DNA of 64,000 nucleotides, from assembly GCA_035236585.1 (NCBI GenBank), contig CP141126.1, positions 66,751,414-66,815,413 of the forward strand. The letters run 5' to 3'. Below the pieces are notes generated by a model. It was not told the origin of the DNA. It did no database searches and saw only the letters and a program-made list of their open reading frames with translations. This document shows, piece by piece, positions 23,946 to 35,056 of this stretch (position 1 is the stretch's first letter; each line of letters opens with the position of its first letter). The translations under genes were made by a program, and so were the position numbers. The DNA comes from Warburgia ugandensis. Lineage: Eukaryota > Streptophyta > Magnoliopsida > Canellales > Canellaceae.

Positions 23946-26900
23946 TAATAAGTGTTTAACTTTGCATAAAAACCACACAATTAGTTACCCGTGTTATAAC
24001 TTATAATGGTAAATCAGGGTTTTTAGAGCAAAATTATGTGACTGGTGTTGTGCTATCTTGGGTGATGAAGATATTGTCTTATATAGGTATATTGTCCTTG
24101 AATGTTTCAAACAATATGAAAATTTGTGTTTATTAGGTGTTTGCAACGCATGCGTTAAATGCACAATTTCTGAAAAAGGGAGGAAACTTTTCTAGATTTT
24201 CAATCTAAATGAGAACTTCATTTTTATTGCATGATCTAGGTTTTGTAAAGTAGTAATGACACTCGGGGTTTTTTGTAAACTCTTTTCACAAAAATTGTCT
24301 CCATTGTTTGATTTCTAAAAGAATTTTCAACTAGGGGTCTCTCTTTTTGAAAAGAATTGATGAAAAGTCATTCAAAAACCTGGGTTAGGATTTTCTAGGA
24401 TTTAATTAGGGTTTTTCACTTTTTGTATCAAGTAAGACAATGATTCGACAATTGAGATCAATTAGGATGAAAATGAAGATTAAGATCAAAAGATCAAATC
24501 AAAGCCTCAAAATAATCACTTCAACATGAAACCAAAGGTTAAGATAATCTTATGGCCTAGTAATGGGTGTGATTAAAGGAATTAGTGGGCCCATGAAGTA
24601 AGCCAAGCATTCCCACCACCTTTGCATGGAAGCCACCTTAGCTATATAAGCCATGAGAGAAGGTGGTAAGCTAAGGAATTCAAGCCAAACTATAGAAGCC
24701 ACTCAAGCCAAGGGATGGAGCCAAGAAGCCCCGCTAAGAAAGCATCCAAAGTCATCCATGAAGCCTAGCCAATGGAGCCTTCAAAGTTAGCCATCAAACT
24801 AAGCGAAATGGAAGGCTAGGATTAGATGAAATAGAAGAGGGTTATTGATAAGATTTTGTAGGATATTTTGAAGATAATTAAGGAAAATCTTAATAGAATA
24901 AGTTGGAAAATGGACCAATACGGTGAGAGCCTTCTAATTTTTATGTTTTCCCACTTTTTCGCACCTTTTTATTACTTTCCACCTCACCACTAAAGACTAC
25001 TACGAATTTGACTTTCCATTCAAGAGTTCTACGATTCCATAAACTTTCCACCTTCCTAAGCTCCCATCCTAACCACCAACCATTCTCAAGACCTTAGGAA
25101 ACCAATTAACCAATGAAAGTTTTCCATCACACCTCTATTTCATAAGTTTTTCCTACATCTCACTTTCCTCCCACTTTCCCGTCACCTTCTTTCCCAACTC
25201 CTATCTCAACCAACCACAATTCTCCACCTCATTATCTCCCTCTCTCTTACCTCACTCCACCCACTTTCCTATTTTTTAAAAGCTCCACCAAATTTTGAAG
25301 GGCAGGACACCCCTTCCTAAAAAGTAGGTGTCTCCCACCTAACCCAAACTCCTTAAAGTAGCCACCATCTCACTCTTGTTTCTTAATTGAAAACCCTAGC
25401 CTTTCCCATGTCCTAGCCATCCAAATTGAAGTATTTTCATGCCCACCACAACTTAGCATTAGGGTACCCTAGAAAAAATAGCAGAACAAGCATAAAAACC
25501 CAACAAAAACCTAAGCTAAGGACACTTTTACACTTAGGGGAAAAGGCATCTCCTCCCTTGAAAGGAGATGCCTTCTTCCTAAAGCCCATCTCTTCCCTCT
25601 TTTTCCTTTGTTTTGTGGGCTCCTTGGGTGTTAGTATCTTCCTAAGGGTGTGTAGCATCTTCTAGAAGTACTCCACACCTAGTTTTGGGAGTGTTTGCTT
25701 CATCTTTCAAGGTTAGTTTCTCTTGCTACTTTTGTTGCTTAACTTAGTTCTTATCATGCTAGTTTCTACCTTGTCCACTTTTGTTGTTCCTTGCCCTAGA
25801 AATTAAGATTCAAGGCTAGTTTTCCCTTGGAGTGATAGCCAAGGGAACTCATCTTGAATCTAGTTTCCCCCTTTCCTGTCATAGCATTTGAGTTCCCTTT
25901 TAGATTCAATTGAATTCCATCTTTGTTTTTCATTAGCTTCCATTGGTCTTTGCTTATATGCCATAATATTTCCATTGAATATCAAGCTTTGTTTGAGGAG
26001 GAGTCATTGTTATTCTTTATTTTTGGGCTCAAGTCAGAAGGAATGGTGGTGTGTTTCATTCAAAAGTGGACAGTAATCTTCCATTTAATCAATTGTATGC
26101 CATAAACTTTTGATGATTAATGGAATGCTTTTTTTCTTGATCATTGACCATGCTTCTTCTTTATTGTTTTCTTTATGATGATGGGATTTTAAGGAAGTGA
26201 ATGCTTAATTCAAAAATTTCCAGCAATCTAATTAAAAGATTTCTAAATTGTGCATCCAATCCAAGGATGGAATGCATGAAATTGAGAGGCTTTTGGGCTG
26301 AAGTTGGAAAATCTTGTTGAATTTTTGGTTTACTTGTAGATCCATAGTTTAATATTCCATATCAATTGATTTGTAATGCACTTATAAAATCATGTTGGAA
26401 ATATGCATGTAAACCATGGCTGGAATGCATAGCTTTGAGTGATTTGATAAGTGAATAGATTCCAAGTTGTGGTATTCATTTAAGTTAGAAAAAAGTAATT
26501 ATGTTGATCTTGTTTAGTTAGTTGTTAGTTGTTAAAGTTCATCCTCTTAATTTCCATTGCATTCCTTAGACAATTGAATGAATAAGAAAGCATTTGTTAA
26601 ACCATGTTTTCCGAAGAGTAGTTGATTAATTTCACATTTAGGAAAGTTACTTTAAGAAAGTTGTTTTATTACATTTAGCAAAGTTTCTCTTTAGGATAGT
26701 TTTGATTGTAGGAAAATCATCAAATTAGAAGGACTTCAATTTAGGAAAGTTTAATCTTAGAAGATGCATGTTTCAGAAATGTTTTCAATTTTAGCATGTC
26801 TCTTATTTTTGCATAGTTTCCAATTTCATCTATGAATTTCTAATTCCAATTTAGGTTAAAAATATCTCTTAATTTTTGGCTAGGTTAGATAGTTTAAAGT

Positions 26901-27864
26901 AAGGACCACTAGCATCATGTTAGTTCAACTCCTCATGGGATCGACCTCACTAGCATGCTATATTGCAAATGATTCAAGTGCTTACAAGTTTAATATTGAT
27001 AACTGCAAGTGCACGAGCAATTGTATTATAGCATATGCAAGTATGACTCGATCCCATAGGGACTCACCTTAATAATTTGGAGTTTAAATAAAATTTAATA
27101 AGTCAAAAATTAAAAATAAGTGATGGAAAATTAAATGAAAGTGCAATCAAACTTCAAATATATTTAATCAATGAAGATTACAGAGGTCTAACTCTAAAAC
27201 ACAGGAAATTAACCAAAAAAAGAAGAAGAAGATAAATCTACTTCCCTAGCATGATCACATCATTTTCTACAAATCTAATATCTTCTATCTTGATCATCCT
27301 TCATCAATCTCTTTCTGGTGCTTCCGATTAAAGATCTAATGGATGGATTAGGTAGATTGTCCAAAATTTCAAAAATCTAATATAGATAAGGATTTTAGAT
27401 TTTCACCGAATGTTCCTTCTTTTTTCCGTAAAACATATAAAATCAATGGAATAACGGAATCTGAAACATGTGGACCAATTTGGCTTCAAGTTGGAGTAGT
27501 GCTATGTTGGAGAGAAACAAGGAGTGAAGGGAACGGTGATGATGGCAATGGAAGGTAGACACAAAGAGAGTGAGACAGAGGTGAGAGTTAGGAAAGAGAG
27601 AAGATGGAGGGAAGAAGAGAACGACGACCAGCATGGCTTGCCAATCACGTTGCACTTGCTGGAATTGAGAGATAGGGAGGCATCAACTGGAAGAGGGATG
27701 AACAAGGAAGTTAGTTGATCGGGTGGAACAGGGTAAAGACGTTGGTGGAGCCAACTGGTGATGGGAAGGGAGTGAGACAGATGTGGGATTGAGGATGAGC
27801 AAACATTGGTAGGTGTTGCTAGTGAATAAAGAAAGAGGAGTAGAGGGAGCCAAGGGAGATGGAG

Positions 27865-30469
27865 TGTGACGACCAGGGTTTTTATATGATGCAAATTTGA
27901 TAAAAAGGCGAGATCTCTTGTTTTATAAATATGAAATGCATGAAAATCTTTTTAACTTTTTGCAAAAACAATCTTTCATAAAAACCCCGAGTGTCAAAAC
28001 ACATTTCCAAATTATCTAGCCATGGCATAGTTTTAAATTGAATCTATTCCCAAGAAAGTGTTAGTCACAGCCTCAGCTATAGAAAGTAACTACAATCAAG
28101 TAACATTGAAAGATAAGGTAGGGGTTTACTTACTTGCACTTAGTCTGGGTGTCTTTTGTCACAAGCGTTCCTTGCCCTTAAGTGTTTACTTTGTGTCTGA
28201 AAAATGTTGAGGATTGGGTGAGTATATACTATACTCAATAGGAGTCCATCACTACTAGTTTTATAATGCATGCGATGTTTAAAATCATGTGCTCTTTCAA
28301 AACATGTACATGTCTGCACACTCAAGTTCAATATTGAGATTAAAAACCATCATCGAATTGGAATATTGACGACTTAAGGAAATCACATAATCCAAGTCGA
28401 AAGTATCATATATATATATATATATATCATAACATAATGATATGCATAAGATGCTTCATTGAATCCAACTCATAGATATCTAGTATGTTATGGTCGACCA
28501 ACCTCATATCATGCCATATGCAATCCAAACAAGTCCACGAAACCACAGGGTCCAACTATGCCCATGACCTCACCACCGTGTGGTCCCCGGGTACCTAGGG
28601 ACACAGCGTCATAGCCTCCACGGGGCATATGACACATCGACCCAGTGCCGTGACACCAGTAGTAGCCCCCTGTACCACATGCAGTCAACGTAGGGACATG
28701 CCCTTTTTGGGCGTGGTACCCAATCCACCTAGTAGTGGTAGAGGCTGGAGGCCAACCCAAACCTCTCAACATAGCACCCACGAGCTTACTTGCCCAAATC
28801 ATATACGATCAAACAAGCAAAAACATCTCTTTTTCAAAACCTGTCCTCTTTGGGTCCCTCACAACTGCCTGGCCCTCACAACTACCTACCCAGCGTCTTT
28901 TGGGCACTCTAACGTCTTTTGGTAACCCTCAAGGACATGCAATCTTTCAAAAACTCAATGCTCACAATCATGCAATATATGCATTTGTTTGCAAAACATA
29001 TCTATGCATAATGTATATGCGATTATTGGTAAAACATATCTATGCATAATGTATATGCAATTATTTACAAAACATATCTATGCATAAAGCATTTATCATA
29101 TGTATGCTGAATTAAGTCATGCTAAACAAGTTATATAACTTATACTTGAAACATGCATAAAATAATCATGGCTCTTTTAAAAAATCTAGTAGTGATAGAG
29201 CACCTATCTGGCTAGGTTGCGCTAATCCCCTTGTCCTCGTATGCTCCTGAACATGGTTTGGGGAATCAAGATTAGTTTGGCCTATCTTTTATAGGTTTTA
29301 TAGTGGTTGGTCTTACTACTTAGGCATTAAGGGTTCATCCCCATGCCTATGGGTATCCTAAGGTCCTAATTGGGCCTTAGTATCAACAAGTTTTCAAGGA
29401 TTTAGTGGCACAGTGCCACTATCATAGTCTAACGGTTGTGCCCACCTTAGATTGGACCTTGATCAGGTATTTTATAGTTTGGGTGTGTCCACGTCATCTA
29501 CACGGACACAACGCCGTTCCCGGCGCCTCAATCAGAGCCCTAGATCTTAAGTTATAGCCTTTTTAGTGCCGAGTGTACACAAAAGGTCAAACGAAGCAAG
29601 GTGGAAGCCTGGGACGCTAACGCATCCCGCGTCAACGGCAGGTGTCTCAGTGGGCACGTCTATTGACGCACCCTAGCTTCTGCCCAGTTTTTCATTTGCG
29701 GGCGCGTCCGTGACTCTCAAATGCGGACGACGCATTTTTTTCGTTGGGGGATCGGGGTGTCCTCGGGACGCCCTAGTTTGACCCTATCAAACCAGTGCGG
29801 CCCAGGGATCATCCCTGGGTCCTTTGTGACTCTTTAGGGCCCGTTTTTGCATGATTTTTCATGCAAAAACTTAGGGAAACTTAGCCTAGGACTAATGGGA
29901 AGATGGGTTTGGAGGGATTTTGGGCATACCTAGCTCGTTGCTGGGTTTTTCTCCACGTTTCTCCTCTTAGTTTCTTCTCCAAAACGGGTTTTTCTCAAGC
30001 TTTTGGGCTGCCATTAGAGGTGCTCAAGAGCTCTATTTATAGAGCTATAAGAGGGTTCTAGAGGGGGCTCTCACCGCCCTTGAATGGCGGTGGAGAAACC
30101 TCCAGAATCGCAGTGATTTCTCCTCCAAACACTGCCATTCTAGAACCCTCTAGGAGGTTGAAGAAAGGGGGTGCCCGTATCAAAACGGGCCCCTGTGTTT
30201 TTCAAGCTAAATTCGTTTTTTAGTGAAAATTATATTTTTGCCCCTAAACTTCAAAGGGCCATAACTTGCTCATTTTAACTCCATTTTGGGTGATTTTGGT
30301 CTTGTTGGATTCCTTTTTCCGAGACGAATCTAATGGTACCATTTTTAGGACCAAATTTCTAGGTTCAATCAAGGTGAATAGTGAAATGACCAAAATATCC
30401 TTATTTTCAAAAAGTGAACTTTTCATTGCTAACTTGGGATTTCAATGCTACAAAATTGGATTCATTACA
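27865..30469 (-). repeat. 3' LTR of the chromovirus
   Basis: 2605 bp, TGTGACGACC to GTCATTACA-type end (here ATTCATTACA) on the + strand. It is nearly identical along its length to 35057-37635. It contains a (TA)n run near 28410 and about 2.7 copies of a 39-bp unit at 28991-29098. Reading frames inside it are shadows that recur in both LTRs. Confidence 0.9.
28991..29098. repeat. 39-bp direct repeats inside the LTR
   Basis: Units built on 'aaaacatatctatgcataat' begin near 28991, 29029 and 29069. The same array is present in the other LTR at about 36178-36288, so it predates the insertion. Confidence 0.75.
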
Positions 30470-30484
30470 TTCTTACCCCCTTAC
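30470..30484 (-). other. Polypurine tract of the chromovirus
   Basis: On the - strand TAAGGGGGTAAGAA lies directly before the 3' LTR start TGTAATGAATCC. It would prime plus-strand synthesis. Confidence 0.75.
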
Positions 30485-30520
30485 GAGAATTTTGCCCCCG
30501 AAATTCTACAATATATATAG

Positions 30521-31138
30521 TCAAAAGATCTCGGGGTACTTTTCTCGCATTTCTGACTCCATTTCCCAGGCCTCTTCTTTCATGTGCGCATTTCTCCACA
30601 AAACTTTGACTAAGTGTATGTCCTTGTTCCGCAGCTTCTTACTCTTATGATCCCGGATCTCAACTGGTCTCGTCTCTAGCTTGAGATCCTCCGTCAACTC
30701 TATGGGTACCTGGTTGATGACATGAGCAGGGTCAGGCATGTACCTCCTTAGCATAGATACATGGAATACGTTATGCACTTCAGATAGCTGAGGGGGTAGT
30801 GCAATCCTGTAGGCCACTTTTCCCACTTTCTCCAGGATTTTGAAAGGTCCTATGTAACACGGACTAAGCTTGCCTTTGATACCGAACCACATAACTCCTT
30901 TAGTGGGAGATATCTTCAGGAAAACATGCTCTCCTATGTCGAATTCTAATGGTCTCCTGCTTCGATCAGCATAGCTCTTTTGGCGGCTTTGAGCTGTGAG
31001 GAGGCATCTTCTTATGAGTTTGACCTTCTCGGCACATTGCTCCAGTAGCTCAGATTGGAGCACCTTGGAATCTCCAACTTCACTCCAACTAGTGGGTGAT
31101 CGACAGGGTCTCCCATAGAGGGCCTCGTACAGAGCCAT
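30521..31138 (-). pseudogene. pol: Chromovirus integrase C-terminal part and chromodomain
   Basis: An open block of 205 codons. It starts in the integrase ('YEALYGRPCRSP'), passes through the GPF-type region ('GKLSPCYIGPFKILEKVGKV', 'LPPQLSEVHNVFHVSMLR') and ends in a chromodomain. The chromodomain reads about 'RPVEIRDHKSKKLRNKDIHL', 'VKVLWRN' and 'EEAWEMESEMREKYPEIF'. The chromodomain directs integration towards marked heterochromatin and defines chromoviruses. The presence of KLRNK and EEATWE-like motifs points to the Tekay/Del branch. This block has no internal stop, but it is separated from the catalytic core by a stop near 31228. Confidence 0.9.
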
Positions 31139-32055
31139 GCCAATGCTCGACTGAAAGCTGTTGTTGCATACGAACTCGACTAGTGGTAGGTTTTCATCCC
31201 AGCTCTGCTTCCAATCGAGGGCACAGGTTCACAACATATCTTCGACTATCTGGATTGTGTGCTCTGACTGTCCATCGGTATGTGGATGGAAGGTTGTGCT
31301 ATAGTTCAAGGAAGATCCTAAGGATTTTTGGACGGACTTCCAGAGTTGTGAAGTGAAGCAGCTATCCCTATCTGAAGTGATACTAAGGGGTATGCCATGT
31401 AGACTCACTATCTCTTTGATGTATAGCTGAGATAGGCTGTCAGTGGATTGGGTATGGCGTATAGGAAGGAAATGGGCTGTCTTAGTTAACCTATCAACAA
31501 TTACCCAGATCATGTCATGACCCTTAAAGGCCTGGGTAGCCCTATGATGAAGTCCATGGTAATATGGTCCCATTTCCATTTGGGTAACTCAAGGGGTTGT
31601 AACAATCCCGCAAGTCTTTGATGTTCAGCCTTTACTTGTTGACAAGTTAGACACTTTTCCACAAATTCCCCTATGTCTCTTTCCATACCATCCCACCAAT
31701 ATTGTCTCTTTAAGTCTTGATACATCTTAGTTCCTCCTGGGTGTATAGTATACTTAGACCGATGAGCCTCTTTTAATATTTCTTGTCTTAACTCTTCATT
31801 AGCCGGTACCACTAATCTTCCTTGCATGTAAACGCTACCATCTTCCCTTTTTGTAAACCCTGGTTTTCCTATGAAAGCTTGTATATCCGGATCTCCTTTT
31901 TGTTCTTGCTTAACCTTTTCATTAACAGCCGACTTTATCGTTAGTCCTGCCATAATGATCTTGTGCTTACTTATGTCTGGTTTCCACGTTATTACTTCTT
32001 GTAATAGCTTCCATCTCTTAGTCAATAAACTTGCACTCATGCCTTGGTTTTTTTT
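31139..32055 (-). pseudogene. pol: Chromovirus integrase, zinc finger and catalytic core
   Basis: The N-terminal HHCC finger is readable: 'EAHRSKYTIHPGGTKMYQDL' followed by 'FVEKCLTCQQVK'. The core shows the first Asp in 'HITMDFIIGLP', the second in 'SITSDRDSCF' and the Glu in 'HTDGQSEHTIQ'. A frameshift near 31520 splits the core between the first Asp and 'VIVDRLTKTAHFLP'. A TGA near 31228 follows 'IVEDML'. All catalytic residues are present, so decay is by stops and frameshift rather than by loss of the site. Confidence 0.88.
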
Positions 32056-32705
32056 ACTTAATGCATCAGCTACCACATTATCTTTTCTGGGGTGATAATG
32101 AATGGAGAAGTCATAGTCTTTTAAGTATTCCATCCATCTTCTTTGTCGCATGTTTAAGTCTTGTTGGGAAAAGCTATATTTAAGACTCTTATGATTTGTA
32201 AAAACTTCAAACTTTTCCCCATATAAATAATGTCTCTAGATTCGCAAGGCAAAGACTATGGCCGCTAATTCCAAGTCATGGGTCAGATAATTGACTTTAT
32301 GCTTCTTGAGTTGCCGAGAAGCATAAGCAATTACCTTCCCATGTTACATAAGTATGCAGCCTAGTCCTTGTTGCGAGGCATCGCTGTATATCTCAAATCC
32401 ACCACTTCCTGAAGGTAAGGTAACGGCAGGTGCTGTAGTTAACCTTCTTTTTAGTTCTTGGAAGATTTCCTGACATTTATCAGTCCATTCAAATCTTGTG
32501 TCTTTCTTGGTCAGCTTAGTTAGAGGTAAAGCAATTTGTGAAAAACCCTCGATGAATCTCCTGTAATATCTGGCAAGTCCTAAGAAGCTTCTTATTTCTG
32601 TGACTATCTTAGGTCTTTCCCAGTTCTGTACTGATTCAACCTTAGCGCGGTCAACTGCTATGCCATCCTGAGAAATAATGAGTCCTAAGAAATTCACCTT
32701 TTCCA
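32056..32705 (-). pseudogene. pol: Chromovirus RNase H
   Basis: Starts after RT with 'LEKVNFLGLIISQDGIAVD' and contains 'FEIYSDASQQGLGCILM' (catalytic Asp region), then '[20 protein letters not shown]', 'FTNHKSLKY' and 'DFSIHYHPRKDNVVADALSK'. In-frame stops replace what should be Gln after 'CILM' and Trp in 'RIWRHY'. It would remove RNA from the RNA-DNA hybrid. Confidence 0.88.
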
Positions 32706-33684
32706 GTCAAAACTCACACTTACTAAATTTTGCATATAACTTGTGTGCTCGTAGGGTGCTTAATGTTATCCTTAGATGTTCCTTATGGTCTTCAGGAGTT
32801 TCTGAATATATCAAGATATCATCTACAAACACTATGATGAATTTATCTAAGTACTCCTTAAACACCCTATTCATGAGGTCCATAAACGCGGCTGGAGCAT
32901 TAGTTAAACCAAAGGACATCACTCTGAATTCATAATGGCCATATCGAGTCCTGAAGGCTGTCTTGGGGATATCTTCTTCTCTAACTCGAAGTTGATGGTA
33001 CTCGGATCGTAGATCAATCTTAGAGAAGACTCTGGCTAACTGAAGTTGATCGAAAAGATCATCAATTCGGGGAAGGGGGTACTTATTCTTAATGGTGACC
33101 CTATTTAGCATCCGATAGTCTACTCACAATCTCATGGAGCCATCCTTTTTCTTAACAAAAAGGACTGGAGCTCCCCATGGAGATATGCTAGGTCGTATGA
33201 ACCCTTTGTCAAGTAGTTCCTGTAACTGGGTCTTCAATTCTTTTAGTTCTGCAGGAGCCATTTGGTAAGGAGCTTTGGAAATGGGGGAAGTACCAGGTAT
33301 AAGGTCAATGATAAACTCAATTTCCCTTGGTGGAGGTAGACCTGGTAAGTCCTCAGGGAATATGTCAGGAAATTCTCAGACTACCTCGACATCCTCTAGC
33401 TTTGGTTGGGGACTCTCAACAGATTCAATCTTGGCTAAGAAGAAGGGGCATCACTGAGCAATGTGCTTAACTACTTTCATGGCAGAAATAACACACGCTC
33501 CAGAATAATCCTTTCTTCCTTGGAGGGTGAAAGTGTCTCCATTACGTAGGGTAAAAGTGACACGTTTCTGGCGGCAATCAACAAAGGCTTGATGAAAGGC
33601 TAGCCAGTCCATACCTAGGATGATGTCGAAGTCATTCATATCTAAGTGAATAAGATTAGCATGTAGCAAATGGTCCTTAATCAA
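32706..33684 (-). pseudogene. pol: Chromovirus protease end and reverse transcriptase
   Basis: 33684-33451 holds the end of the protease ('DMNDFDIILGMDWLAFHQA'). RT follows: '[20 protein letters not shown]', '[20 protein letters not shown]', '[16 protein letters not shown]', '[13 protein letters not shown]', '[18 protein letters not shown]' and the catalytic box FVDDILIYS near 32835. Stops interrupt 'HIAQ-CPF', 'VV-EFPDIF' and 'MRL-VDYR', and one replaces Trp in 'CEFWLEK'. Most are one C-to-T (or G-to-A) step from the expected codon. Confidence 0.9.
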
Positions 33685-34916
33685 AATGGGGACATGTAAG
33701 AATAGGTGGGAAGTGCCTGGCCTACAGGAGTCATGACTTCTAGAGTGAAGTCCAGGTCCTGTGGTATAATGTCCAATGATGATGCAAACTCCCGAGATAT
33801 GAAAGAATGAGTGGAGCCTATATCGAATAGAACTCTAGCAAGTGTATCATAGATAGAAAGAATACCTTTAACTACTGCATTTGAAGCCTGGGCTTGATTG
33901 GAAGTGAGGGCAAAGACACGTCCTTGGCTTTTTGGAACTTCATCTCCTTTACGCTCTTCAACTTTCTTTTTAGAACAATCCCTAGCAAAATGTCCTGGTT
34001 CTCCACAAAGATAGCAAGTGATGTTGAAAATGGGACATGTTTTGCCTAAATGACTCCTGTTACACTTAGGGCCTGTTTTCCACTCTAGTCTTCTTCCTTT
34101 GTTTTCAAACGGTTTCTTGAAAGGTGGCCTGGATCCAGATGACTGAAATGGTCTCTTTCCTTTATTTCTCATGGTGTTGATGTTCTTAGTTTCCTTTATT
34201 GCCTGATTCCTTTGATAATCTTTTTCATATAGGGAGGCCATCTCTATGGCTTTGGCTACTGTGGAAGGTTGGAAACCTAGAACTCTGCTCCTGAGTCCTG
34301 GGTTGAGCCCATCTACAAATCTTTCTCCCGCATCTTCCTCATCAACACAAGCACATGGTGCAAATCTTCAGAGGCTGATGAATCTATTTTCATACTATTG
34401 GACAGTCATATTCTCTTATTCTAAGTCCATAAATTCATTTTCCTTCTGTTTTCTTACGTGTTTAGGATAATATTTGTCATTAAAGACCTTTTTAAACTCT
34501 TCCCATCCTATTGTTTCTCGCTGGTCAAAATAAGTTCTTTCTGCTGTTTCCCACCTAAAGGTAGCCTCTCCCCTAAACACAAATGTGGCCATGGTTACTT
34601 TTCTTTCTTCAGCTATGTTCATGGCTTTAAATATCTTTCCAATATCAATTAACCATTTTTCAGCTGTAGATGCTTCATCTTCTCCTGTGAATGAGGGAGC
34701 TAATTTCTGAAACCTTTCTAACTGAACCTCAGTCCTGTCTATCGCTTTATCAAGGGAAGGATCTCATGTGGTAGGGGTTTGGCTTTGACTATTCATGTAT
34801 TGTCCCATATTTTGTAGGAATTGTTGGAACAATTCAGCCATCCCATTGCCCGACCCAGTGGAGTCCACTGGTGGGGCTTCAGGCCTTGGAACATTGCTTC
34901 CTTTCTTCTTAGGCAT
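33681..34916 (-). pseudogene. gag: Chromovirus gag and protease start
   Basis: The likely start is ATG at 34916-34914, giving 'MPKKKGSNVPRP'. The capsid part reads 'FQKLAPSFTGEDEASTAEKW', 'VTMATFVFRGEATFRW' and 'WEEFKKVFNDKYYPKHVRKQ'. A zinc knuckle CYLCGEPGHFARDC follows, and the protease begins with 'VLFDIGSTHSFISREFA' (the expected active site is D-S/T-G; here DIG). Stops occur after 'QTPTT', after 'EFMDLE', and twice within the next 20 residues. A frameshift near 33690 joins to the following block. Gag packages the RNA; the protease cuts the polyprotein. Confidence 0.9.
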
Positions 34917-35041
34917 CTGTAATCACAAGGTAATTTACCAAACCTTAGTATGTGTTATCCTATTACCCCTTACTCTTTCATGGATGAAACTTAATTATAA
35001 GCTATTCTCCTCATAACTTGGCTGTGAGTAACGTTAAACCG

Positions 35042-35055
35042 TGCTCTGATACCGA
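35042..35055 (-). other. Primer-binding site, initiator-Met tRNA
   Basis: On the - strand the 5' LTR end ...GTCGTCACA is followed by GTCGGTATCAGAGCACGG. This matches the initiator-Met site TGGTATCAGAGC with one mismatch at the start. It is not a tRNA gene. Confidence 0.88.
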
Positions 35056-35056
35056 C

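Noticed and set aside
28509-29049. Reading frames of about 100 codons in the chromovirus LTR, repeated at 35695-36274
   Set aside because: Both copies are LTR sequence; the frames differ between the copies and match no element protein.
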